Part shown: piece after piece, positions 49,624-58,216 of the stretch
Layout: the number at the start of each line of letters is the position of its first letter
Numbering within the stretch: position 1 is the first letter of the stretch
From: Mycolicibacterium aromaticivorans JS19b1 = JCM 16368
GTDB taxonomy: Bacteria > Actinomycetota > Actinomycetes > Mycobacteriales > Mycobacteriaceae
Assembly (NCBI RefSeq): GCF_000559085.1
Contig: NZ_JALN02000001.1
Span: forward strand, 4,526,001-4,590,000
Direction of reading: 5' to 3'
Length of the DNA stretch: 64,000 bases
The notes under the pieces: generated by a model
Databases searched by the model: none
What the model was told of the DNA's origin: nothing
What the model saw: only the letters and a program-made list of their open reading frames with translations
Made by a program: the position numbers and the translations under genes

Positions 49624-51564
49624 ATGACGACAGCGGTGAGCGGAGGTGGAGACCGCAAGGGCCGGATCTCCGAACGCGACATCGCCGCGATCCGCGACCA
49701 GGTCCGCATCGAGGACGTCGTCGGTGACTACGTGCAGTTGCGCCGGGCCGGTGCTGATTCGATGAAGGGTCTGTGCCCGTTCCACGACGAGAAGTCGCCG
49801 TCGTTCCACGTGCGGCCCAACCACGGTCATTTCCACTGCTTCGGCTGCGGCGAGGGCGGCGACGCCTACGCCTTCATCCAGAAGATCGAGCACGTCAGCT
49901 TCGTCGAGGCCGTCGAGATGCTGGCCGACCGCGTCGGCTACACCGTGACCTACAGCGGCGGCGGCACCAGCGTTCAGCGCGACCGTGGCAGCCGCAGCCG
50001 GTTGATCGCCGCGAACGCTGCCGCGCAGGAATTCTATGCTGCCGCACTGGAATCCGAGGAGGCTGCGCCTGCGCGGCAGTACCTGACCGAGCGGAATTTC
50101 GACGCCGCGTCGGCGCGCCAGTTCGGCTGCGGGTTCGCGCCGTCGGGATGGGATTCGCTGACCAAGCATCTGATCCGCAAGGGCTTCGAGTTCAAGGAGC
50201 TCGAGGCGGCCGGGCTGTCGCGTGAGGGCAGGCGCGGGCCGATGGATCGCTTCCACCGCAGGCTGCTGTGGCCGATCCGCACCGCCAGCGGTGAGACCGT
50301 CGGCTTCGGCGCCCGCCGAATCTTCGCCGACGACCAAATGGAAGCCAAGTACGTCAACACGCCCGAGACCGTGCTCTACAAGAAGTCCAACGTGCTGTTC
50401 GGGATCGACCTCGCCAAGCGCGATATCGCCAAGGGGCATCAGGCCGTCGTCGTCGAGGGCTACACCGACGTGATGGCCATGCATCTGGCCGGTGTCACCA
50501 CCGCGGTCGCCTCCTGCGGCACCGCGTTCGGAGACGAGCACCTGTCGATGCTGCGGCGGCTGATGATGGACGACAAGTTCTTTCGGGGCGAACTGATCTA
50601 CGTCTTCGACGGCGACGCGGCCGGGCGTGCGGCCGCGCTCAAAGCGTTCGCCGGCGAGCAGAACCTGGCCGGACAGAGCTTCGTGGCGGTGGCCTCGGAA
50701 GAAAAATTGGCCGGGATGGACCCGTGCGACGTCAGGCTCCATTTCGGCGACGGCGCGCTGCGCGACCTGGTGGCACGGCGCACGCCGCTGTTCGAGTTCG
50801 CGATCCGCACGGCACTGGCCGAGCACGATCTGGAATCCGCCGAGGGCCGGGTGGCGGCGTTACGCCGCTGCGTGCCGATGGTCGCCCAGATCAAAGACCC
50901 CACACTGCGCGACGAGTACGCCCGGCAGCTCGCCGGCTGGGTGGGTTGGGACGACGTCGCCCAGGTGATCGCGCGGGTGCGCGAGGAAGCCGGTCACAAG
51001 CCGGCCGGGCGCGACAACAAGCGCGCCGCGCCCGCCCGCACCAAGGTCACCGACGCCGGGGCCCGGCGTCCCGACCCGCGCGACCCGACCCTGTGGCCGC
51101 AGCGGGAGGCGCTCAAAGCCGCCTTGCAGTACCCGGCGCTGGCCGGCCCGGTGTTCGACTCGCTGACCGTGGAGAGTTTCACCCACCCCGGCTACGCGGC
51201 GGTGCGGATCGCGATCGAGGCCGCCGGCGGGACCTCGTCGGGCATTGTCGGAGCCCAGTGGATCGATACCGTGCGCGAACGTGCCGGTGCGCCGCTGACC
51301 GAAGGCCTGATCACCGAGCTCGGGGTCGAGGCGATCCGGGTCGAGGAGGAAGAGAAGCTGCCGCGGTACGTCGGCGGCGTGCTGGCCCGCCTACAGGAGG
51401 TCTGGGTGGGCCGTCAGGTCGCCGAGGTCAAGTCCAAGCTGCAGCGGATGTCGCCGGTGGAGCAGGGCGACGAGTACCACGCACTCTTCGGTGACCTGGT
51501 CGCGTTGGAGGCGTATCGGCGCAGTCTGCTGGAACAAGCCAGCGGCGATGACCTCACTGCGTGA
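49624..51564 (+). CDS. dnaG: DNA primase DnaG
   Basis: A 646-residue primase. The zinc domain has CPFHDEKSPSFHV and FHCFGCGEGGDAY (Cys-His-Cys-Cys). The TOPRIM catalytic core has VVVEGYTDVMAMHLAG and YVFDGDAAGRAAALKAF with the metal-binding Glu and Asp residues. The C-terminal helicase-binding domain follows residue about 450. The ATG at 49624 is preferred to the GTG at 49618 because of the -10 box. It makes RNA primers at the replication fork. Confidence 0.95.
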   Translation: MTTAVSGGGDRKGRISERDIAAIRDQVRIEDVVGDYVQLRRAGADSMKGLCPFHDEKSPSFHVRPNHGHFHCFGCGEGGDAYAFIQKIEHVSFVEAVEMLADRVGYTVTYSGGGTSVQRDRGSRSRLIAANAAAQEFYAAALESEEAAPARQYLTERNFDAASARQFGCGFAPSGWDSLTKHLIRKGFEFKELEAAGLSREGRRGPMDRFHRRLLWPIRTASGETVGFGARRIFADDQMEAKYVNTPETVLYKKSNVLFGIDLAKRDIAKGHQAVVVEGYTDVMAMHLAGVTTAVASCGTAFGDEHLSMLRRLMMDDKFFRGELIYVFDGDAAGRAAALKAFAGEQNLAGQSFVAVASEEKLAGMDPCDVRLHFGDGALRDLVARRTPLFEFAIRTALAEHDLESAEGRVAALRRCVPMVAQIKDPTLRDEYARQLAGWVGWDDVAQVIARVREEAGHKPAGRDNKRAAPARTKVTDAGARRPDPRDPTLWPQREALKAALQYPALAGPVFDSLTVESFTHPGYAAVRIAIEAAGGTSSGIVGAQWIDTVRERAGAPLTEGLITELGVEAIRVEEEEKLPRYVGGVLARLQEVWVGRQVAEVKSKLQRMSPVEQGDEYHALFGDLVALEAYRRSLLEQASGDDLTA

Positions 51565-51619
51565 AAACTCCCATCGGGTTATGGTTAACGCGCTGCCTGT
51601 CTCCGGCGAAAGGTCAGAT

Positions 51620-51937
51620 ATGACTACCGCGAACTCTCGTGCCCGGCGTATCGCCACCTTCGGTGCGCTTGCCGTGGCCGTGGCTGCGGTGCCGGCCCTG
51701 GTGGCACTGGAGCACTCCACCCCGTCGACCACCACGGCTACCGGCGGCACCTGCCTGGCCTGGTTCGGGTCGCGCGGCGACGGGCAGTGCCTGTCGTACT
51801 CGAACAACAACGTGAGTGTCGGAACCCCGCAGCTCGGCGTCTACGGTCCCAACGCGGGGTCGATGCCCGGTGGCGGTGTCGGTGTGAGCACCGGCCCGCT
51901 TCTGCCGGGTCAGACCATCAGCATCCCGATGGGCTAG
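51620..51937 (+). CDS. Small secreted protein (Rv2342-like)
   Basis: A 105-residue protein with a signal peptide (RRIATFGALAVAVAAVPALV). The mature part has two cysteines (GTCLAWFGSRGDGQCLSYSN), likely a disulfide, then a Gly/Pro-rich tail (GPNAGSMPGGGVGVSTGPLL). AAAGG precedes the ATG. M. tuberculosis has a small exported protein gene after dnaG. Function unknown. Confidence 0.72.
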   Translation: MTTANSRARRIATFGALAVAVAAVPALVALEHSTPSTTTATGGTCLAWFGSRGDGQCLSYSNNNVSVGTPQLGVYGPNAGSMPGGGVGVSTGPLLPGQTISIPMG

Positions 51938-51949
51938 GTTTCCCGGCTC

Positions 51950-52198
51950 CTATTTCTCCGACCGCTGCGGCTCGACGACGGTGGTGTTGGCGTCGATCTC
52001 GGTCAGCGTGACCATCTTCGGGTCCGGATCAGGTGACACCCGGTCGGCGAGCTTGCGGCGTCCTGCGTCGATCACGGTTTTGGTGGCGGGATTGTCGGTG
52101 ATGGCGCGGTAGGTGCCGACGATCTGCTCGTAGCGCTTACGGCCAGCCTTGGTGCCCAACACATAACCCACGCCGAGCACGGCCAGATACTGGATCAC
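51950..52198 (-). CDS. Small membrane-anchored conserved protein
   Basis: An 82-residue protein. A short hydrophobic N-terminus (IQYLAVLGVGYVLGTKAG) is followed by a basic helix (RKRYEQIVGTYRAI) and an acidic tail. This N-terminal pattern is seen in YtxH-like proteins, but assignment is weak. GTG start with AGGAAGGG upstream. Convergent with the small secreted protein gene. Confidence 0.65.
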   Translation of the reverse strand: MIQYLAVLGVGYVLGTKAGRKRYEQIVGTYRAITDNPATKTVIDAGRRKLADRVSPDPDPKMVTLTEIDANTTVVEPQRSEK

Positions 52199-52268
52199 TG
52201 GGTTCCCTTCCTGAATTCTCGCCCCTCCATCCTGCCTGACGTACCTGTGTTGGCGCGCGCCCGCCGGT

Positions 52269-52299
52269 TTGGCATCCGGGGTCCCCGGTAAGCTAGAGT
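52269..52299 (+). promoter_or_regulatory. Promoter of tRNA-Asn
   Basis: TTGGCA (52269-52274) and TAGAGT (52294-52299), 19 bp apart, resemble -35 and -10 boxes about 50 bp before the tRNA. An overlapping TAAGCT (52289-52294) is an alternative -10. Confidence 0.4.
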
Positions 52300-52349
52300 C
52301 ACTTTCCGGTCCGCATCAGCGCGAAGGCACTCACGCGGGCAGCAGATAG

Positions 52350-52425
52350 TCCCCTGTAGCTCAATTGGCAGAGCTTCCGACTGTTAATCGGACGGTTCTT
52401 GGTTCGAGTCCAAGCGGGGGAGCCA
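52350..52425 (+). tRNA. asnT: tRNA-Asn (anticodon GTT)
   Basis: The cloverleaf is complete: acceptor TCCCCTG (52350-52356) pairs with CGGGGGA (52415-52421), the D-loop has AATTGGCAGA, the anticodon is GTT at 52383-52385 in CTGTTAA, the T-arm has GGTTCGAGTCC, and the discriminator G is followed by an encoded CCA (52423-52425). M. tuberculosis has asnT at the same place after dnaG. Confidence 0.95.
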
Positions 52426-52796
52426 GGTCAAAGGCGTTTCCGCGATCCCGAGGGGATAGCCTTGGATGCGGTCACCGCCCCGATCGCACCGGGCCGCCGC
52501 GCAACCGCAGGCCGGTCCCGGGAGGTCCGAAGCTGAACGCCATTCGCGCGAACAACGTGAAACACAGTGACGCGCAATAACTATGGGTGTCGCCGCTGTG
52601 TTCGGCACCGCCTGCGGAGCAACCGGCATCCGGGCCGTCAATTCAATTGAGCTTTCATCGAAGTCGCGGCGGGGTGCGGCATCGATGCATTTTCGATGTG
52701 TTCCTGGCGGCCAGCGCATATTCGAACCCTCAAAGAAGCCGTCGTTACGTTCGGGTGGTCCTCGACCACGCATGCAACGCAGAAGCAAGGTAAACC
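52426..52796. other. Intergenic region after tRNA-Asn
   Basis: No convincing gene lies here; short open frames have no ribosome binding site or recognisable product. The second half is less GC-rich and has a dyad CATCGA/TCGATG around 52680-52698. It should hold the promoter of the cytochrome b module, whose first ATG follows AAGG. Confidence 0.5.
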
Positions 52797-52979
52797 ATGG
52801 CAAGTGGTTTGAGCGTCCTGGCGGAGAGCGCCGGCCGATACGTTCATTGGGGCGTCATCCAGATATCGGTGACCAATCTGACCATCATCGCCGTGATGAT
52901 GCTGGTTTTCATCCTCGCCCTGGTGATCCCATTCCCGTCGCACGGCGAAAGCGCCGACGATGAACGTGGGCCGCAATGA
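52797..52979 (+). CDS. Small single-helix membrane protein of the cytochrome b module
   Basis: A 60-residue protein with one transmembrane helix (NLTIIAVMMLVFILALVIPF, about residues 26-46) and a short acidic C-terminus. Its stop overlaps the next start (ATGA), so it is made together with the cytochrome b-like protein. It may be a small accessory subunit, by analogy with single-helix subunits of bc-type complexes (inference). Confidence 0.68.
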   Translation: MASGLSVLAESAGRYVHWGVIQISVTNLTIIAVMMLVFILALVIPFPSHGESADDERGPQ

Positions 52980-53623
52980 CGACCACCGCCACCGAGCCGC
53001 CGCAAGCCCCCGCGAGCGAAACGTCGAACTGGACGACCCGAACTCGTAAATGGATCGTCGGCCTGGTTCCGCCCGGCCAGGCGCTGCCCGACAGGCAGCC
53101 GGTCTACGTCGCGTCATGGATCTATGTCTTCGGGGTGCTGACGCTGGCAGCGCTGGTCATCGTAATCGCGTCCGGGTGCGTACTCGCAGTGGGCGGCCCA
53201 ATGTGGTGGCACGTATCCGGACTGGGGCACTACACCAATTCCGTGCATCTGTGGAGCGTGCAATTGCTCTTCGGATTCATGGTCATTCACCTGTGGGGGA
53301 AATTCTGGATGGCGGCCTGGCGCGGCGGGCGGTCGTGGACATGGATGACCGGCGTTGTGCTGTTCCTCATCTCGATCGGGACCTCGTTCACCGGGTTCCT
53401 GGCTCAGTCCAACTTCGACTCGCAGTGGATCGCCGGTCAGGCCAAGGACGGCTTGAACTCGGTCGGTGTTGGTGCCTGGTTCAACGTGCTCAACCCGGGA
53501 CAGATGTTGATGTGGCACATCGTCTTGCTGCCCCTGATCGTCGTCGTCATCACGCTGGTGCATGTGATCCTGGTCCGGCGCCACGGAGTTGTGCCTCCTA
53601 TCGACGTAGTCGGGGAAGGCTGA
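52976..53623 (+). CDS. Cytochrome b N-terminal domain protein (b6-like)
   Basis: A 215-residue membrane protein with about four helices. It carries both heme-b ligand pairs: His91 and His105 (H-x13-H, in NSVHLW...VIHLWGKF) and His181 and His196 (H-x14-H, in MWHIVL...LVHVILVRRHG). H-x14-H is the spacing of cytochrome b6. The domain ends after helix D, so the C-terminal half of a classical cytochrome b is missing or replaced by the next gene. No Rieske or cytochrome c gene is near. Electron donor and acceptor unknown. Confidence 0.85.
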   Translation: MTTTATEPPQAPASETSNWTTRTRKWIVGLVPPGQALPDRQPVYVASWIYVFGVLTLAALVIVIASGCVLAVGGPMWWHVSGLGHYTNSVHLWSVQLLFGFMVIHLWGKFWMAAWRGGRSWTWMTGVVLFLISIGTSFTGFLAQSNFDSQWIAGQAKDGLNSVGVGAWFNVLNPGQMLMWHIVLLPLIVVVITLVHVILVRRHGVVPPIDVVGEG

Positions 53624-53626
53624 GCC

Positions 53627-54583
53627 ATGGCTAGGAGAACGCCAGATTCGCACGACTTTCCCACCCGGTCCTACGATCTCGTCAAAGAGTTCGCCGTCGC
53701 GCTTGCGGTGGTGCTGGTCCTCAGCATCGGGCTCGCCGCAATCTTCTCCTCGCCGGACGAGAAGCCCGTCACCATGTTGGGCTGGGCCCAGGCCGCGCCG
53801 GATGACGTGGTCGCCACCGCGGTCGGTGAACTCGCGGGCACGACCACCAGCGCCGGCTACGGCCCCCCGTACAACAGCGCCTCCGAAGGCCAGAAACTCG
53901 GGCCCCTGCCGCTGCAGAAGTTGGGCGGTGTCCGGCTTCCCGTGGATTCCGCAAGCCTGGTGCTGGATCCGCTCAGCGGCATCGCCAACAACCCGAACCT
54001 CACCGCCGCATTGCAAGAGTGGAACGCTGCTGCGCCTGACCAACGCACCAAGTGGGCGACCGATTACTCGGATGCCATCGGCACCGCGGCCGCGGACGAT
54101 CAACCGGCCACCGGGGCGGGTGGCGATCCTGCCAAGGTCGCCCCTGGCGAGTACGGCCCGGTGCCGACGCTGGCGAGCGCATTCCTCGGAGTCGCACAGA
54201 CCGGCGGCCTCGAAGGCGCGCTGACCTCGTCGGGCAACTTTTACGGCGGCGACGCAACCCGCTCGCTGCTGCTGCTCTCCGACGGCGCCTACCTCGAGGA
54301 TCAGGCTCGCGCCAAGCATCTCGCCGGCGACCAGTGGGGAATGATGAATGAAGTGGGCAATGCCCCTGGCCAGCCATGGATGTGGCTATACACCTTCTGG
54401 TACCAGGTTCCGCCATTCTCGACGTCAGGTAATGCCGACGCGCTGGTCTGGGGCACGATGATGCTGCTGACACTGTTGCTGCTGTTCGTGCCCTTCATCC
54501 CCGGGCTGCGTTCGATCCCACGGTGGATTCCGATTCACCGGCTGGTCTGGCGGAACTACTACCGCCGCATCAAGACGTCGTAG
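53627..54583 (+). CDS. Membrane protein with large extracytoplasmic domain, partner of cytochrome b-like protein
   Basis: A 318-residue protein starting 3 bp after the cytochrome b-like gene. One helix at about 23-41 (FAVALAVVLVLSIGLAAIF), a region of about 225 residues expected outside, then a helix pair near 275-300 (ALVWGTMMLLTLLLLFVPF) ending in a basic tail (IHRLVWRNYYRRIK). The end recalls the C-terminal helices of cytochrome b/subunit IV. No heme motif is seen. Not recognised as a named family. Confidence 0.65.
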   Translation: MARRTPDSHDFPTRSYDLVKEFAVALAVVLVLSIGLAAIFSSPDEKPVTMLGWAQAAPDDVVATAVGELAGTTTSAGYGPPYNSASEGQKLGPLPLQKLGGVRLPVDSASLVLDPLSGIANNPNLTAALQEWNAAAPDQRTKWATDYSDAIGTAAADDQPATGAGGDPAKVAPGEYGPVPTLASAFLGVAQTGGLEGALTSSGNFYGGDATRSLLLLSDGAYLEDQARAKHLAGDQWGMMNEVGNAPGQPWMWLYTFWYQVPPFSTSGNADALVWGTMMLLTLLLLFVPFIPGLRSIPRWIPIHRLVWRNYYRRIKTS

Positions 54584-54613
54584 CGGTCGCGTGCGCTGCG
54601 CTCGCGCCTCGCG

Positions 54614-54877
54614 TCACAGCCACAGGTACAGGCCGGACAGCAGCGCCCACAACGCCACGCAGTAGACCTCGAACGCCACCCGCAGCGGGATCGGCGCATG
54701 CCGTAACTCCATGAAGTCCAGGCCCACCAGCCGCACCTTGATCGCCGCGATCGCCAGCACCGCGATCGCCACCAGCGAGCCGGTGCCGTGCTCGGCACCC
54801 AGCGCGAACGACGCCAGCGTGGCGGCCACCAGGATCAGCCAGCTGACGCCGGCCCGGTTACGCATCAACTGCAGCAT
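54614..54877 (-). CDS. Cytochrome c oxidase subunit IV-like protein
   Basis: An 87-residue protein with three helices (GVSWLILVAATLASFALG; LVAIAVLAIAAIKVRLVGLDFMELR; ALWALLSGLYLW). The KVRLVGLDFMELRHAP motif is typical of the prokaryotic oxidase subunit IV / NorF family. The ATG overlaps the upstream subunit III-like stop (TGATG). Last gene of a three-gene minus-strand operon. Confidence 0.78.
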   Translation of the reverse strand: MLQLMRNRAGVSWLILVAATLASFALGAEHGTGSLVAIAVLAIAAIKVRLVGLDFMELRHAPIPLRVAFEVYCVALWALLSGLYLWL

Positions 54878-55455
54878 CAGCTCACCAGGTACAGGAGAGG
54901 GAACAGGACGATCCACAGCAGGTCGACCAGGTGCCAGAAGCAGCCGCCGCCTTCGATGACCGCCAACCGGGTCGCCGACAGCTCGGTGCGCCGCGTCTGG
55001 GTCATCATCGCCGCCAGCACCACGATGCCGATGCAGACGTGCAGCATGTGCAGGCCGGTGAGGATGAAGTAGTACAGGTAGAAGTGATTGACGCCGGCAG
55101 TGTGCCCGTCTCGAACCAGCAGGACGTACTCGGTCACCTTCAGCGCCACGAACACCACGCCGCAGCCGGCCGCGATCACCAGGGCCCGGGCGGCGATCGC
55201 CCTCGCGCCCGTTCGCAGACCACCGATCGCTGCCACCACGAACAGCGAGCTGGTCAACAGCACCAGCGTGTTGACCAACCCGATGTTGACATGCAACGTT
55301 TTACGGGCGGCGTCGAAAACCTCTGGCGCCTTTGATCTTTCGACCATGAACGTGGCGAAAAAGGCCGCGAACACCAGCATGTCGCCGAGCAGGAAGACCC
55401 AGGTTCCCTGTTCGCCCGGGATGCGGCGGCCGGCGGTGGTGGTACCCGCCGTCAT
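54877..55455 (-). CDS. Cytochrome c oxidase subunit III-like protein (NorE type)
   Basis: A 192-residue, five-helix protein starting IPGEQGTWVFLLGDMLVFAAFF, with NHFYLYYFILTGLHMLHVCIG and GCFWHLVDLLWIVLFPLLYL. This is the short subunit III family that includes NorE of nitric oxide reductase clusters. No catalytic heme-copper subunit is nearby, so its partner is elsewhere. The ATG overlaps the previous stop (ATGA). Confidence 0.85.
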   Translation of the reverse strand: MTAGTTTAGRRIPGEQGTWVFLLGDMLVFAAFFATFMVERSKAPEVFDAARKTLHVNIGLVNTLVLLTSSLFVVAAIGGLRTGARAIAARALVIAAGCGVVFVALKVTEYVLLVRDGHTAGVNHFYLYYFILTGLHMLHVCIGIVVLAAMMTQTRRTELSATRLAVIEGGGCFWHLVDLLWIVLFPLLYLVS

Positions 55456-56153
55456 GCTTGTTCGGCGCGTTGCTGCGCCTTGATGCCGCGGTTGAGCACG
55501 TAGGTGGTGCTGAACATCCACACCGTCAGCGCCAGCCCGGGGATGTAGAACGCGAACACCCCGTGCCAGGCCAGCGGGCCGTCGTTGAACACCACCACCA
55601 CGCAGCCCGGCAGCGACAGCAGCGCCACCCACAGGTTCAGGTAGCCGTACCAGCGGGGGAAGGTCTGCGGTTCGGTGCTGTCGATGAACGACGCGATCGC
55701 CAGCGTGATGTTCTGCATGATGATCGTGCCGACGATGCCGATGAACATCAGCCAGAACACGTCGTTGAGCGCCTGGGTGATCTCCGGCGACCTGCTCTCG
55801 GGCCGAAACGCCGCCGCGGCCAGCACGAGGAACGGGAACAGCAGTGCGGGAACGAATATCGTCGCCGCGAACAACTGCGTCATCGACAACATGCCCCAGC
55901 GTCCTTCGACGCGGCGGATCCGCAGCACGATGGTGGCCAGGAAGGGCAGGGCGATCACCGATGTCATCAGGCAGCCTGCGATACCGATGCGGACCCAGAT
56001 CTTGTGGTCGATGAAGAAGTCGGCGACCTCCGTCGGCGACAACACCGGGGAGATCGGCGGGAACAGCCGCGCCAACCCGGACATGCAGGTGCCGTACAGC
56101 ACGATCATGATCGTTCCGCACCATGCGCCGATGCGCTGCAGCGTGAGCTCCAC
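55452..56153 (-). CDS. Six-helix membrane protein of unknown function
   Basis: A 233-residue integral membrane protein with about six helices, beginning MELTLQRIGAWCGTIMIVLYG. No catalytic motif is recognised. It heads the operon with the oxidase subunit III- and IV-like genes. The GTG start lies 7 nt after a TAAGGT -10 box, so translation is probably leaderless. Confidence 0.7.
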   Translation of the reverse strand: MELTLQRIGAWCGTIMIVLYGTCMSGLARLFPPISPVLSPTEVADFFIDHKIWVRIGIAGCLMTSVIALPFLATIVLRIRRVEGRWGMLSMTQLFAATIFVPALLFPFLVLAAAAFRPESRSPEITQALNDVFWLMFIGIVGTIIMQNITLAIASFIDSTEPQTFPRWYGYLNLWVALLSLPGCVVVVFNDGPLAWHGVFAFYIPGLALTVWMFSTTYVLNRGIKAQQRAEQA

Positions 56154-56160
56154 GGCCGCG

Positions 56161-56204
56161 ACCTTACCGAGTCACACCAGTAGTTTTGTCAAAAGTGTCA
56201 AAAC
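56161..56204 (-). promoter_or_regulatory. Promoter with repeated TTTTGACA of the oxidase-like operon
   Basis: On the minus strand two TTTTGACA copies in tandem precede a TAAGGT -10 box (56161-56166), 7 nt before the GTG start. The repeats also form inverted pairs: GTTTTG (56183-56188) with CAAAAC (56199-56204), and TTTTG-t-CAAAA (56184-56194), so a repressor site may overlap the promoter. Confidence 0.55.
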
Positions 56205-56206
56205 CG

Positions 56207-58123
56207 TCAGTCGAGGATGTTCTCCGGGTGCAGCATCTCCGCGTACCGCAGTTGTTCGGGAATCCCGAATCCGTCGACCAGCAGCTCGGCGTGCGGCCGA
56301 AGATCGCGGCAGCGTTGGTTGATGCCGCGGGTCACGGCCTTGGCCCGCTCGGTGGACAGGAACCGGTGCTCGATGAACCACGCCTTGTCATCCTCGATCA
56401 CCGACAGGGCGTACAGGTCGCACACCATGCCGAGGATGTTGCGGGCGTCCTCGTCCTCGCAGGCGTCTATACCAGCGACGAAGGCCTCGAGCACAATCCG
56501 GTCGATGTGCGCCTTGGCGGTGTGCAGCACGTGATCCTGCACGGAATTGAAGGCGTCGAACGCAGACATCTCCTTGGACTTGCGTTGCAGCCGGCGCGCC
56601 ACCGATGCCAGCAGGTACTCCTCCCGGTCCTCGAACATCTTGACCTGGGTGCCGCGGTTGAACAGGCTGCCCTCTTCCTCGTTGTCCTGGCGGGAATCGA
56701 GGATGGTCTGCATGATCGCCTCGGCCGCAGTCCTTTTCAGCACGCGGTCGCCGGCGAAGTTGGCAGCGAAGCGCACCCACTCCACCGGGCTCATCCCCTT
56801 GATGTCGTCGGCGTAGGCGGTCAGCAGTTCCTTGGCGACCAGTTGGGTGAGCACATGGTTGTCGCCTTCGAACGTGGTGAACACGTCCGTGTCGGCGCGC
56901 AGCGCGATCAGCCGGTTCTCCGCGAGATAGCCTGCGCCACCGCATGCTTCGCGAGCCTCCTGGATGGCGGTGCTGGTGTGCCAGGTGTTGGCCGCCTTCA
57001 GCCCGGCCGCCCGGGATTCGAGCTCGCGCTGTTCCTCGGCGTCGGGGTTGTCCGAGGTCTGCAGGTCGTGCAACCGGGCCACCAACTCGTTCTGGGCGAA
57101 CTGCAACGCATAGGAGCGGGCGATCAGCGGGAACAACCGGCGCTGGTGCACCAGGTAATCCATGATCAGCACTTCGTCGTCGTCATCGGGTGCACTGAAC
57201 TGCTTGCGCTGCAAGGCATATCGCACCGCGATGTCCAAGGCCACCCGCCCCGCGGCCGCCGCGCTGCCACCGACGGTGACCCGGCCGCGGATCAGGGTGC
57301 CCAACATGGTGAAGAAACGCCGGTTCACGTTCTCGATGGGGGACGAGTAGGTGCCGTCGGCGGCGACGTCGCCGTACTTGTTCAGCAGGTTGTCGCGGGG
57401 GATACGGACGTTGTCGAACATGATCCGGCCGTTGTCGACGCCGGGGAGGCCGCCCTTGTAGTGGCAATCCGAGGTGGTGATGCCGGGCAGGTCATTGCCG
57501 TCCTCGTCCCGCAGTGGAACGACGAAACAATGCACGCCGTGCGATTCGCCTCCTGTGATCAGCTGTGCGAAAACCGCTGATACCTTTGCGGTTTCGGCCG
57601 CACCGCCGATATAGTCCTTGCGCGACGTCGGCGTGGGGGAGTTGATCACGAACTCCTGGGTCGCCGGATCGTAGGTGGCGGTGGTCTCCAACGCCTGGAC
57701 ATCGCTGCCGTGCCCGGTCTCGGTCATGCCGAAGCAGCCCATCAGGTCCAGGTCGATGATGCGCTGGACGTAGGCCTTGTGGTGGCGCTCGGTGCCGAGG
57801 TTCTCGACGGCGCCGCCGAACAAGCCCCACTGCACGCCGGCCTTGACCATCAGCGACAGGTCGGACATCGCGAGCATCTCGATGCGAGTGACGGCGGCGC
57901 CCACATCACCGTTGCCGCCGTGCTCCTTGCGGAAGCCGTCCTCGGCGGCGCCTTTGGCCGCCATGATCTTCATCTGCTCAGCCACCTTCGCGCGGGCGAT
58001 GACGGTGTTGGGCGTGTAGTGCGGCCGGAAGACTTCGGTGGAAAGTTCCTCTCGCACGGCGTTCTTGACGTCTCGCCAACGGCCGTCGAGCGCGTTCCGG
58101 AGGTGCTCCGCAGTGGTGGTCAT
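56207..58123 (-). CDS. Acyl-CoA oxidase / acyl-CoA dehydrogenase-like flavoprotein
   Basis: A 638-residue acyl-CoA dehydrogenase superfamily protein of acyl-CoA oxidase length. Marks include GCFGMTETGHGSDVQALET (flavin/substrate site), YKGGLPGVDNGRIMFDNVRI, ALQRKQFSAPDDDDE, and EACGGAGYLAENRL, then a C-terminal helical extension as in peroxisomal-type oxidases. It would oxidise fatty acyl-CoA esters. The ATG at 58123 matches the usual start MTTTAEHLRNALDG. Substrate unknown. Confidence 0.87.
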   Translation of the reverse strand: MTTTAEHLRNALDGRWRDVKNAVREELSTEVFRPHYTPNTVIARAKVAEQMKIMAAKGAAEDGFRKEHGGNGDVGAAVTRIEMLAMSDLSLMVKAGVQWGLFGGAVENLGTERHHKAYVQRIIDLDLMGCFGMTETGHGSDVQALETTATYDPATQEFVINSPTPTSRKDYIGGAAETAKVSAVFAQLITGGESHGVHCFVVPLRDEDGNDLPGITTSDCHYKGGLPGVDNGRIMFDNVRIPRDNLLNKYGDVAADGTYSSPIENVNRRFFTMLGTLIRGRVTVGGSAAAAGRVALDIAVRYALQRKQFSAPDDDDEVLIMDYLVHQRRLFPLIARSYALQFAQNELVARLHDLQTSDNPDAEEQRELESRAAGLKAANTWHTSTAIQEAREACGGAGYLAENRLIALRADTDVFTTFEGDNHVLTQLVAKELLTAYADDIKGMSPVEWVRFAANFAGDRVLKRTAAEAIMQTILDSRQDNEEEGSLFNRGTQVKMFEDREEYLLASVARRLQRKSKEMSAFDAFNSVQDHVLHTAKAHIDRIVLEAFVAGIDACEDEDARNILGMVCDLYALSVIEDDKAWFIEHRFLSTERAKAVTRGINQRCRDLRPHAELLVDGFGIPEQLRYAEMLHPENILD

Positions 58124-58216
58124 GGCATGAAGGTATCCACGCAGCGCATTTGGCAAACGCGGATGTGGCAAACACAGGCGAACCTCAGTGGATGTGTCGC
58201 GACGGGCTGGCGTTCA

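Noticed and set aside
52350..52425. tRNA-Asn as an attachment site of an integrated element
   Set aside because: The downstream region is accessory in look, but no integrase gene and no repeat of the tRNA 3' end was seen in the window.
52365..52580. 71-codon open frame starting inside tRNA-Asn
   Set aside because: It begins within the tRNA and has no ribosome binding site or conserved features.
55456..56124. Upstream extension of the subunit III-like frame
   Set aside because: It is another frame of the six-helix protein gene; the real ATG overlaps that gene's stop.
57710..58216. Long upstream extension of the VIT1 frame
   Set aside because: It is antisense to the acyl-CoA oxidase start; family homology begins only after 58217.
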